A stretch of DNA of 8,073 nucleotides from an uncultured bacterium (GCA_938036745.1 CALHWG010000062.1:1-8073), one strand, 5' to 3'; counted from the stretch's first letter, positions 1 through 6,275 are shown. Notes: generated by a model from the letters alone, not told the origin. A program made the numbers and translations.

Positions 1-164
1 ATAATTTGTTTCTTACGTATACCTTTTAAAACTATCCGATCGACATTCCAATTACTTTTAGCTTTTGCTTCACCCCAACCCCAAAGTTGTAAAGGGTGGC
101 CGCCGTGCTCGTTGATAAAATCATTCCATTCTTTTTTATCAGTAATTTCGATAATCTTTAGCAT
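1..164 (-). CDS. FemAB-family peptidoglycan bridge aminoacyltransferase-like protein (N-terminal fragment)
   Basis: This is the first 54 codons of a minus-strand gene that runs off the left edge. The translation starts MLKIIEITDKKEWNDFI and continues with HPLQLWGWGEAK at residues 23-34. FemA/FemB/FemX-type proteins typically begin with a short strand, a 'W..F' helix and then a 'P.LQSW.WGE.K' segment, so this is the family I propose. Family members use aminoacyl-tRNA in the cytoplasm to add amino acids to the peptide of lipid-linked peptidoglycan precursors. The start is the ATG at 164-162. No Shine-Dalgarno sequence precedes it, and the -10 box ends 7 bases upstream, so the mRNA is probably leaderless. 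It is divergent from valS. Only about an eighth of a typical family member is visible, so substrate and exact function cannot be judged. Confidence 0.72.
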   Translation of the reverse strand, partial: MLKIIEITDKKEWNDFINEHGGHPLQLWGWGEAKAKSNWNVDRIVLKGIRKKQI

Positions 165-165
165 A

Positions 166-194
166 TTTATATTATACACCGAATGTGGTATAAT
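166..194 (+). promoter_or_regulatory. valS promoter (extended -10)
   Basis: TTTATA (166-171) lies 17 bases before TATAAT (189-194), and TGG directly before the -10 box makes it an extended -10. The expected transcription start is near 201, giving a valS leader of about 68 bases. Its -35 box touches the -10 of the opposite promoter at base 171, and its -10 touches the opposite -35 at base 194. Confidence 0.72.
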
Positions 195-199
195 TGTAA
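171..199 (-). promoter_or_regulatory. Sigma-70-type promoter of the FemAB-like gene
   Basis: Reading the minus strand, TTTACA (199-194) is followed after 17 bases by a perfect TATAAT (176-171). The predicted start, about 7 bases further on, falls at 164, the A of the ATG, which predicts a leaderless mRNA. Unlike the other promoters here it lacks the TGN extension. It overlaps the divergent valS promoter at both boxes. Confidence 0.72.
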
Positions 200-206
200 A
201 TGTAGA

Positions 207-236
207 ATTTCGCACAGCTTAACTTTCGTGTGAAAT
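207..236 (+). promoter_or_regulatory. Hairpin at the 5' end of the valS leader
   Basis: ATTTCGCAC (207-215) pairs with GTGTGAAAT (228-236) in a 9-bp stem with one G-U pair and a 12-base loop. It begins about 6 bases after the predicted transcription start. It has no T-run, so it is not an intrinsic terminator, and the leader is far too short for a T-box. A 5' stabilising hairpin or a protein binding site would fit; its role is unknown. Confidence 0.5.
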
Positions 237-268
237 GTTGTTGAATAAATGCGATTTTAAAGGGAAAT

Positions 269-2812
269 ATGAAAATTACAAAGACTTACGAACCTGAAAT
301 TTATAATTTGTGGGAGCTATCTGGTGCTTTCGAAAGCAGTGGAGTTGGCCCAAAATATTCAATCGTAATGCCGCCACCAAATGCAAATGGAAATCTTCAT
401 ATTGGCCATGGACTAATGGCTGCGGTTGAAGATATTTTAGTGCGTTATCACAAAATGAAGGGTTATGATGCAATTTATTTGCCTGGCGCCGACCACGCAG
501 GCTTCGAAACTTGGGTTGTTTATGAGCGCCTTTTAAATACTGAGGGGAAGAGTCGTTTAGATTATTCTCGTGATGAACTTTATAAAAATGTTTGGGATTT
601 CGTAGCAAGTCAACGCGGAAATATGGAACTTCAATTGCGTGCTTTGGGAGCTGGTGCTGACTGGAAAAATCTCACTTTCACATTAGATGAAAAAGTAGTA
701 AATCGTGTTTATAAAACTTTCGAAAAAATGTGGAATGATGGCTTGATTTACAGAGGTGAGCGCATTGTTAATTATTCAACAAAATATCAAACTTCTTATG
801 CTGATATTGAGGTAGATTATAAAGAAGAGAAGGGGAAACTCTGGACGATTGCGTATCCAGTTCTTGATGAGTTTGGCGGAACAAGCGAATATATGCTCGT
901 TTCAACAACTCGCCCCGAAACAATGCTTGGCGACACAGCTCTTGCAGTTAATCCAGAAGATGAAAGATATGAAAATCTGATTGGTAAAAAAGTTCGCATA
1001 CCTTTATTAAATCGTGAAATCAAAATTATCGCTGATGAATATGCCGACCCACAATTTGGAACTGGCGTTGTTAAAATTACACCATTCCACGATCCAAATG
1101 ATTTCGAAGTCGGTAATCGCCACAACTTGCCAAAAATTCAAGTAATTGGATTTGATGGAAAAATGACCGAAAATGCGGGTAAATATGCTGGCTTAGAAGT
1201 GCTAGAAGCGCGTAAAAAGATTCTTGAGGATCTTCGAAAAATCAATGCATTGTTTAAAGAAGAAGATATTACTCATGTTGTTGGATATGATTATAAATCT
1301 GGAGAGCCAATTCAGCCGCTTGTTAAAGAGCAGTGGTTTATTTCAACTAAGCCTTTAGCAAAAAAAGCTCTTGAAGCTCTTGAAAATAATGAAATTAAAT
1401 TTACACCAGAAAATAAGAAAAATGTTTTAGCGGAATACTTGAAAAATATTCGCGACTGGAACATTTCACGTCAAATCCCTTGGGGAATTCCAATTCCGGC
1501 TTTTCAAAATATTGAAGATCCAACTGATTGGATTTTTGATGAGCGCGTTCATGAATCGCAAATTGAAGTAAACGGCAAAACATATAAACGCGATGAAGAT
1601 ACACTTGATACTTGGTTTTCAAGTGGTCAATGGCCATTCATTACAACCGATTTTTTGGAGGGTGGTGAGCTTTCGAAATTCTATCCAAACAGTGTAATGG
1701 AAACTGGTCACGATTTGATTTTTCCTTGGATTTCACGAATGATTATGCTGGGAATTTACTGCACAGGGCAAATTCAATTCCGCGAAGTTTATTTGCACGG
1801 AATGGTTCTTGATGAGCATGGCCAAAAAATGAGTAAATCAAAGGGAAATGTAATCAACCCAATGGATGTAATTGCTGAGTTTGGTTCCGACGCTTTCCGC
1901 CTTGGAATTATCGCTTCGCGTTCAGCAGGGCAGAATCAGGCATTTTCGAAAAATAAAGTTATCGCTGGCCGGAATTTCTGCAATAAATTATGGAATATTT
2001 CACGGTTCATTTCTGAAAAAGTTGGCGAAATTAAGAGCACAAAACAGCCTGAGGCATTTACGCCAGCAGACCACTGGATTGTGAGAGAGCTTGATAAGGC
2101 AATTGCTGAAATTGAAAGCCATATGCAAAATTACCGTTTTGCCGAGGCCTCAGAAACGGTTTATCACACAATTTGGAGCACCGTTGCCGATTGGTATATT
2201 GAAGCTTCAAAAACACAAGATAATCCTGAACTTCTTGCCTGGGTTCTTGAAACTTGTCTTAAAATTACGCATCCTTTCGCACCATTTGTAACTGAAACCA
2301 TCTGGCAAACCCTACCTTGGACTGAGGGAATTTTGGCGAACGAAAAACTAGCCGAATCTCTAAAATTTAACGAATTCGAAGCACTTCAATTTGAACGAAT
2401 CCAAGATTTAGTTGGTGAAATTCGCTTGATTACGGCTGAGCTACCCGGCAAAAAACGCTATAATTTGGTTTTCGAAAAAGATGAACTAATTGCAAAAAAT
2501 ATTGAAACTATTCACCACCTTTCGCGCGTGCCAGAAATTATCCAAACAGATGCGCCACACGGGTTTAGCCTTGCCGCTAGCGGTTTAGGTGCTTATCTCG
2601 ATGTGCCAACCAATATTTTGGCTGAATATAAAACCGAGCTTGCCGAACGAATTAACAAAATTTCGAACGAAATTAATTTGCTTGAAAAACGCCTTTCGAA
2701 CGAAAATTATGTTTCAAAAGCGCCGGCACATTTGGTTGAAGAAACTCGTGAAGAATTTTCAAACAAAAAAGCCGAGCTTGAAAAAGTTAAAAAAGCTTTC
2801 GAAATTTTATAA
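269..2812 (+). CDS. valS: Valyl-tRNA synthetase
   Basis: This class I enzyme charges tRNA-Val with valine in the cytoplasm using ATP. The protein has 847 residues, close to the roughly 860 to 950 usual for the family. Visible marks are the HIGH motif at 44-47 inside PPPNANGNLHIGHG, the editing-domain (CP1) motif TTRPET at 213-218, the second catalytic motif KMSKS at 520-524, an anticodon-binding helical domain from about 590 to 730, and a C-terminal coiled-coil tRNA-binding arm from about 782 to 847. The usual GTDHAGIATQ is replaced by GADHAGFETWVVYE, and the usual IWWGHRIP by IPWGIPIP; as I recall, ValRS of Saccharibacteria and related lineages share these. The ATG follows AAAGGG with short spacing. 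The gene has its own promoter and terminator. IleRS or LeuRS are less likely given the PPPN start and the coiled-coil tail. Confidence 0.93.
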   Translation: MKITKTYEPEIYNLWELSGAFESSGVGPKYSIVMPPPNANGNLHIGHGLMAAVEDILVRYHKMKGYDAIYLPGADHAGFETWVVYERLLNTEGKSRLDYSRDELYKNVWDFVASQRGNMELQLRALGAGADWKNLTFTLDEKVVNRVYKTFEKMWNDGLIYRGERIVNYSTKYQTSYADIEVDYKEEKGKLWTIAYPVLDEFGGTSEYMLVSTTRPETMLGDTALAVNPEDERYENLIGKKVRIPLLNREIKIIADEYADPQFGTGVVKITPFHDPNDFEVGNRHNLPKIQVIGFDGKMTENAGKYAGLEVLEARKKILEDLRKINALFKEEDITHVVGYDYKSGEPIQPLVKEQWFISTKPLAKKALEALENNEIKFTPENKKNVLAEYLKNIRDWNISRQIPWGIPIPAFQNIEDPTDWIFDERVHESQIEVNGKTYKRDEDTLDTWFSSGQWPFITTDFLEGGELSKFYPNSVMETGHDLIFPWISRMIMLGIYCTGQIQFREVYLHGMVLDEHGQKMSKSKGNVINPMDVIAEFGSDAFRLGIIASRSAGQNQAFSKNKVIAGRNFCNKLWNISRFISEKVGEIKSTKQPEAFTPADHWIVRELDKAIAEIESHMQNYRFAEASETVYHTIWSTVADWYIEASKTQDNPELLAWVLETCLKITHPFAPFVTETIWQTLPWTEGILANEKLAESLKFNEFEALQFERIQDLVGEIRLITAELPGKKRYNLVFEKDELIAKNIETIHHLSRVPEIIQTDAPHGFSLAASGLGAYLDVPTNILAEYKTELAERINKISNEINLLEKRLSNENYVSKAPAHLVEETREEFSNKKAELEKVKKAFEIL

Positions 2813-2820
2813 AAGCATCA

Positions 2821-2842
2821 CCGCCAGAAAATGGCGGTTTTT
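2821..2842 (+). terminator. Intrinsic terminator of valS
   Basis: CCGCCA (2821-2826) pairs with TGGCGG (2832-2837) around a 5-base GAAAA loop, followed by TTTTT. It begins 8 bases after the valS stop codon. A weaker outer pairing, AAGCA (2813-2817) with TGCTT (2842-2846), could extend it. The next promoter's -35 box starts 3 bases after the T-run. Confidence 0.88.
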
Positions 2843-2844
2843 GC

Positions 2845-2873
2845 TTGACTTTTTATTATATTTATGGTAGAAT
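2845..2873 (+). promoter_or_regulatory. Promoter of the 159-residue protein gene
   Basis: TTGACT (2845-2850), a 17-base spacer and TAGAAT (2868-2873) preceded by TGG (extended -10) make a strong sigma-70-type promoter. The predicted start near 2880 lies two bases before the long paired leader, so the RNA would begin almost exactly with its outer stem. Confidence 0.82.
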
Positions 2874-2881
2874 ATACCCAT

Positions 2882-2972
2882 AATTCGCATGTTTTAAAAA
2901 CTTATAAGGAGGAAAAAATAATTACTAGTGCAAAAACTTTCTAGCGACGGTAATAATTAAAATATGCGAATT
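2882..2972 (+). promoter_or_regulatory. Structured 5' leader (candidate cis-regulatory RNA)
   Basis: Bases 2882-2897 (AATTCGCATGTTTTAA) pair with 2957-2972 (TTAAAATATGCGAATT) in a 16-bp helix with a single G-U pair. It encloses 59 bases. Inside, ATTAC (2921-2925) can pair with GTAAT (2950-2954), and TAG (2926-2928) with CTA (2941-2943). The enclosed part also has a full Shine-Dalgarno consensus, AAGGAGG (2906-2912), with no ATG, GTG or TTG at normal distance; the next gene starts 81 bases later with only a weak purine stretch. The layout, promoter then 5'-terminal closing helix then gene, is that of a riboswitch-like or protein-binding leader. I do not recognise a known riboswitch consensus. 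The pairing is seen directly; the function is inference. Confidence 0.6.
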
Positions 2973-2993
2973 TATTAGAAAGAGAACATTAAA

Positions 2994-3473
2994 ATGAAAT
3001 TCAAAAGTGAAATTGAAATTCAAGATCAACAACAATGGCTAGAAGATATTAATTTCGAGAAAATAAGAACGATGGAAGAAACTCTTCTAGAAAAGGTTAA
3101 GAATAAGCTCTCCAGTATCTTGAGAAGTATAAATCAGAATGGTGTTGAATTATACGATAAAATAGAATTTGGTCAGTTCGAATTCAATTATTACATTTCT
3201 GAAGATGGGCAAGTTGAAATCAAATTCTACTTAAAACAGCAAACGGCAGGATGCGATATTTGTTTAGATGACTGTCAGTGGGAGAATTATTTTTATTTAC
3301 TCCCATACCAAGTCTTTCATTACGATGCCGAACTAGAGGAAGAACATTATCCTCTAGTACGCATATTGTCCAAATGGGATGATTTGCAAAGACTCGAAGA
3401 CTGGGTCGAAAATGGCGACCTAGAAAAATGGATTCTAGAAAAATACATAGTGGAGCGAATGAGGAACTCGTAA
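2994..3473 (+). CDS. Hypothetical acidic 159-residue protein with a CxxCxxxC cluster
   Basis: I do not recognise this protein. It has 159 residues, is rich in Glu, Asp, Lys and Trp, and has no signal peptide or membrane segment, so a cytoplasmic location is likely. Residues 20-50 look helical. Residues 51-83 look like alternating strands. Then comes Cys87-x-x-Cys90-x-x-x-Cys94, the only cysteines, with His109 and His118 downstream as possible extra ligands; a metal site is conceivable but unproven. The C-terminal 35 residues look helical and are rich in Trp and charge. It has its own promoter, a structured leader and a terminator, so it is a single-gene unit. Four of its six arginine codons are AGA or AGG, unlike valS and pnp, which mostly use CGN, hinting at a different history. 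The ATG has only a weak AAAGAGA upstream. Confidence 0.78.
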   Translation: MKFKSEIEIQDQQQWLEDINFEKIRTMEETLLEKVKNKLSSILRSINQNGVELYDKIEFGQFEFNYYISEDGQVEIKFYLKQQTAGCDICLDDCQWENYFYLLPYQVFHYDAELEEEHYPLVRILSKWDDLQRLEDWVENGDLEKWILEKYIVERMRNS

Positions 3474-3478
3474 GTTCC
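3463..3478 (+). other. Small hairpin spanning the stop codon of the 159-residue gene
   Basis: GGAAC (3463-3467) pairs with GTTCC (3474-3478), leaving the TAA stop codon (3471-3473) in the 6-base loop. It stands just before the intrinsic terminator, giving two hairpins in tandem. It may protect the mRNA 3' end or be chance. Confidence 0.35.
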
Positions 3479-3482
3479 CTAA

Positions 3483-3507
3483 CCCCGACTTAGTGCGGGG
3501 CTTTTTT
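3483..3507 (+). terminator. Intrinsic terminator of the 159-residue protein gene
   Basis: CCCCG (3483-3487) pairs with CGGGG (3496-3500) across an 8-base loop. After one C comes a run of six T (3502-3507). It lies 10 bases after the stop codon and separates this gene from rpsO. Confidence 0.85.
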
Positions 3508-3553
3508 ATTATTAATATTATAAGCCTAACCTAATTGAAATTATATATTACTC

Positions 3554-3582
3554 TTGACTAAAATCTTAAAAAATGATAAAAT
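3554..3582 (+). promoter_or_regulatory. rpsO promoter (extended -10, predicts leaderless mRNA)
   Basis: TTGACT (3554-3559), a 17-base spacer and TAAAAT (3577-3582) with TGA just before it. Seven bases after the -10 box is position 3589, adjacent to the rpsO ATG at 3590. A naive open reading frame begins at the TTG of this -35 box, but that TTG is promoter, not start codon. Confidence 0.78.
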
Positions 3583-3589
3583 CTTAAAG

Positions 3590-3856
3590 ATGATTACTAA
3601 AGAGAATAAAGAGAAGGCAATCGCTTTGACTCAGGTTTCAAAGAATGACGTTGGTTCGCCACAGGCACAAGTGTCAATCTTGACGGCTCGTATCAAAGAA
3701 GTGACGGAACACCTTAAATCAAACAAGCACGACTTCATGGCTCGACGCGGTTTGATGCAAATGGTTGGTCGCCGTAAAAAACTTCTAAAATATCTTGAAC
3801 GAAAAGATTTTGAAGCCTACAAAGCTGTTGTTTCTAAATTAGGTTTGCGAAAATAA
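3590..3856 (+). CDS. rpsO: Small ribosomal subunit protein S15 (uS15)
   Basis: The 88-residue product matches the usual size of S15 (about 89). It shows family marks such as GSPQAQVSILTARI at residues 23-36, HDFMARRGL and the basic MVGRRKKLLKYL segment. S15 binds 16S rRNA early in assembly of the 30S platform. I chose the ATG at 3590 because it gives the standard N-terminus (MITKENK) and because the promoter occupies the upstream in-frame extension. No Shine-Dalgarno sequence precedes it, so translation is probably leaderless. In many bacteria S15 represses its own mRNA through a structured leader; here there is no room for one. A terminator separates it from pnp, unlike the shared rpsO-pnp transcript known in E. 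coli, though the gene order is kept. Confidence 0.95.
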   Translation: MITKENKEKAIALTQVSKNDVGSPQAQVSILTARIKEVTEHLKSNKHDFMARRGLMQMVGRRKKLLKYLERKDFEAYKAVVSKLGLRK

Positions 3857-3868
3857 TTTCAAAGCCGT

Positions 3869-3906
3869 AAAATCGCCACGCTTAAATGCTTGGCGGTTTT
3901 ATTTTT
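3869..3906 (+). terminator. Intrinsic terminator between rpsO and pnp
   Basis: AAAATCGCCA (3869-3878) pairs with TGGCGGTTTT (3891-3900), a 10-bp helix including one G-U pair, followed by ATTTTT. The GC core is CGCCA/TGGCG. It starts 12 bases after the rpsO stop. Its T-rich tail runs into the -35 box of the pnp promoter, so the two are packed with no gap. Confidence 0.85.
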
Positions 3907-3933
3907 GCTAAATTCGCTTAAAAATGTTATAAT
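3905..3933 (+). promoter_or_regulatory. pnp promoter (extended -10)
   Basis: TTGCTA (3905-3910), a 17-base spacer and a perfect TATAAT (3928-3933) preceded by TGT (extended -10). The expected start near 3940 leaves a leader of about 89 bases before the pnp ATG. Confidence 0.78.
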
Positions 3934-3939
3934 GAAAGA

Positions 3940-4028
3940 GTAAAATTAACGCTGAATGTGTGGTAGAAATTATTTTCGAAAGCCTTTCGAAGAAGATTCC
4001 TGCAACTCATTTGGCAGAAGGAGAAAAT
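3940..4028 (+). promoter_or_regulatory. pnp 5' leader with hairpin and possible Shine-Dalgarno masking
   Basis: TTCGAAA (3975-3981) and TTTCGAA (3985-3991) form a 7-bp hairpin with a 3-base loop. Downstream, TCC (3998-4000) can pair with GGA (4020-4022) of the AAGGAG ribosome binding site, continued by TGC (4001-4003) with GCA (4014-4016), which would partly mask the site. In E. coli pnp is autoregulated through leader cleavage and its own protein. A comparable control here is possible but only inferred from this folding. Confidence 0.42.
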
Positions 4029-6155
4029 ATGATTATAAACCCAACGGGGAAAAGTGTGATTTCGGTTAGCACTGATTTTTTGGGGCGAAAATTAACATTA
4101 GAAGTTGGTAAAGTTGGTTTTCGTTCAACCGCGAGCGTGATCGCAAAATACGGTGAAACTGTGGTTTTAGGAACAGTTCAGCTGGGCTCAAAACCAGTAG
4201 CTTTGGATTATTTCCCGTTATCAATTGATTATGAAGAAAAATGGTATGCCAGCGGACGAATCTCAGGCTCACGATTCATTAAGCGCGAAGGGCGACCTTC
4301 AGACGATGCAATTTTAATTGGGCGATTGATCGACCGACCAATTCGACCACTCTTTCCAAAAGGTTATCGCGAAGAAGTTCAGGTTGTCGCAACCGTGCTT
4401 TCGGCCGATCCAGAATTTCGCCCAGATATGATTGCGATGATTGCTGCCTCAAGTGCGCTTCATCTAGCTGGCGTGCCGTTTGATGGACCAGTTGCTGGAC
4501 TTCGAATCGGTAAAGTGAATGGCGAGTTTAAGGCCTTCCTAAATCCTGAGGAGCGCGAAAATTCCTCACTCGATTTAGTTGTGGCCGGAATTGAAAGTGG
4601 AATTACCATGGTTGAAGCAGGCGCGAATGAAGTTCCTGAAGAAGAAATTATCGCAGGGCTTGCTTGGGCTTTCGAAAACTTCCAACCAGCAATTAAACTA
4701 CAAAATGAACTTCGTGCCAAATATATAGAGGCGGGTTATTTTGAAGAACGAAAATTTGAGCTTATTTTGCCAGATGAAGAAATTTCGAAAGAAGTTGAAG
4801 CTTGGACAGAAGGAAAATTCGGCTCCGATATTCGTGAAGCCTACCCAAAATACAACCAAAATATTAATGAAATTCGTGAGAAATTTCACTCAGAAATGCT
4901 CGAAAAATTTGGTAAAGAAGCTTATGAAGAAATTCGAAAAGATTACGATGAAGCTTTCACTTTGGCGGTTCATAAAGCTGTTCGAAAGGGAATTGTGGAA
5001 GATGGCGAGCGGCCAGATGGGCGAGCTTTAGATGAAATCCGCCCGCTTTCAAGCGAAATCGACTTTTTGCCACGAGCGCACGGTTCGAGTTTATTTACTC
5101 GTGGTGTAACTCAAGCAATGAATATTGTGACACTTGCACCACTTTCATATTCGCAGCTGGTTGATACAATGGAATTTAATGAAATTGAACGCCGTTATAT
5201 GCATCATTATAATGCTCCTGGATACACTGTTGGTGAACCTCGCCGATTAGGTAGCCCTGGTAGGCGAGAGATCGGCCACGGATATTTAGCTCAGCGTGCT
5301 TTGGAAGCGGTTCTACCGAGTGAAGAAGAATTTCCTTATGCGATTCGTAGTGTAACTGAAATTATGAGCCAGAATGGTTCAACATCAATGGCTGCAACCT
5401 GCTCAAGCTGCATGGCGCTAATGAGTGCTGGCGTGCCACTAAAAAATGCGGTTTCTGGAATCGCAATGGGCTTAATGATGGATGGCGACACACCTTACAT
5501 TTTAAGTGATATTGCTGACGCAGAAGATTTTGCTGGCGACATGGACTTCAAATGTACAGGCTCAAAAAATGGAATTACCGCGCTGCAAATGGATATGAAA
5601 GTTCATGGTCTACCAGTTTCGGTTCTTGAAAAAGCAATTTTAACTTCGAAAAAAGGCCGCGAACATATTCTACGCCATATGTTGAGTGTCATTTCTGAAT
5701 CAAAAGCTGAGCTTTCGCCATATGCGCCTCGAATTGAAAAACTTAAAATTAACCCTGAAAAAATCGGTGCAATTATTGGTAAAGGTGGTGAAACAATCAA
5801 TAAAATTACTTCTGAAACTGGAGCCGAAGTTGATATCAAGGAAGATGGATTAATAACAATTGCCAGCCCTAATGCCGAGCAAATCGAAAAAGCCCTCAAC
5901 TGGATTAAGTCTTTGGTAGAAGAGCCAGAAGTTGGTAAAATCTACCGCGGAAAAGTGGTATCAATTAAAGATTTTGGCGCTTTCGTAAATATCCTACCTG
6001 GAATTGACGGAATGTTGCACATCTCGCAAATATCTGAAAAGCGAACCGAAAAAGTGACTGATGTTTTAAAACAAGATCAAGAAATTTGGGTTAAACTTGA
6101 TAAAATCGACGAGAAGGGAAGATTAAACCTTACAATGAAAGGCGTGAAGCAGTAA
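4029..6155 (+). CDS. pnp: Polynucleotide phosphorylase (PNPase)
   Basis: This 3'-to-5' exoribonuclease uses phosphate to release nucleoside diphosphates and can also add 3' tails; it acts as a trimer in RNA decay. The 708-residue length matches the family (E. coli 711). Domains in order are the first RNase PH fold with KREGRP (85-90), an alpha-helical linker (about 225-325), the catalytic RNase PH fold with FTRG (356-359), NGSTSMA and GDMDFK, a KH domain with GKGG (584-587) and an S1 domain from about 635 to the end. D500, D506 and K508 correspond to the E. coli metal and catalytic residues D486, D492 and K494. I chose the ATG at 4029 because AAGGAG (4018-4023) stands 5 bases before it; an in-frame GTG at 3960 has no such site. 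No clear intrinsic terminator follows the stop. Confidence 0.96.
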   Translation: MIINPTGKSVISVSTDFLGRKLTLEVGKVGFRSTASVIAKYGETVVLGTVQLGSKPVALDYFPLSIDYEEKWYASGRISGSRFIKREGRPSDDAILIGRLIDRPIRPLFPKGYREEVQVVATVLSADPEFRPDMIAMIAASSALHLAGVPFDGPVAGLRIGKVNGEFKAFLNPEERENSSLDLVVAGIESGITMVEAGANEVPEEEIIAGLAWAFENFQPAIKLQNELRAKYIEAGYFEERKFELILPDEEISKEVEAWTEGKFGSDIREAYPKYNQNINEIREKFHSEMLEKFGKEAYEEIRKDYDEAFTLAVHKAVRKGIVEDGERPDGRALDEIRPLSSEIDFLPRAHGSSLFTRGVTQAMNIVTLAPLSYSQLVDTMEFNEIERRYMHHYNAPGYTVGEPRRLGSPGRREIGHGYLAQRALEAVLPSEEEFPYAIRSVTEIMSQNGSTSMAATCSSCMALMSAGVPLKNAVSGIAMGLMMDGDTPYILSDIADAEDFAGDMDFKCTGSKNGITALQMDMKVHGLPVSVLEKAILTSKKGREHILRHMLSVISESKAELSPYAPRIEKLKINPEKIGAIIGKGGETINKITSETGAEVDIKEDGLITIASPNAEQIEKALNWIKSLVEEPEVGKIYRGKVVSIKDFGAFVNILPGIDGMLHISQISEKRTEKVTDVLKQDQEIWVKLDKIDEKGRLNLTMKGVKQ

Positions 6156-6246
6156 AAGCTAAAAATATAATAAAACTAAAATCCTATCTTACAACAATCT
6201 TTTATAGATAAATATTTTCTAATTGGATTTACAGTTCTTGTAATGC

Positions 6247-6275
6247 TTGAACTAATTGATGTTATGTGTTATTAT
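6247..6275 (+). promoter_or_regulatory. Promoter of the 51-codon gene (extended -10)
   Basis: TTGAAC (6247-6252), a 17-base spacer and TATTAT (6270-6275) preceded by TGT. The predicted start is near 6282. An RNA starting there begins with GTGT-GAAA-ACAC (6283-6294), a small hairpin with a GNRA-type loop. The leader would be about 135 bases. The -10 box and start lie inside the inverted repeat 6258-6302. Confidence 0.55.

Noticed and set aside
201..268. T-box or other tRNA-sensing leader for valS
   Set aside because: The leader is about 68 bases and lacks the T-box sequence and an antiterminator; only one simple hairpin is present.
276..608. Minus-strand and alternate-frame open frames inside valS (for example 276-608, 817-1125, 1401-1637, 1872-2084, 2091-2291, 2589-2870)
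   Set aside because: They lie wholly or almost wholly over a clearly coding frame, have no promoter or ribosome binding site, and show implausible composition.
2889..2897. ATG-TTT-TAA minimal frame at the start of the structured leader
   Set aside because: No ribosome binding site fits between the predicted RNA 5' end and this ATG, and it lies inside the 5' arm of the closing helix.
3554..3589. In-frame extension of rpsO to a TTG start at 3554
   Set aside because: The TTG is the first half of the TTGACT -35 box, the extension has no ribosome binding site, and S15 normally starts at the MITKE-like sequence at 3590.
3960..4028. Upstream GTG start for pnp
   Set aside because: No Shine-Dalgarno before 3960, the extra 23 residues do not look like PNPase, and AAGGAG sits at ideal distance before the ATG at 4029.
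4066..5899. Open frames in other frames over pnp (4066-4272, 4460-4720, 4698-4889, 4741-5031, 5603-5899)
   Set aside because: Shadows of the PNPase frame, with no independent signals.
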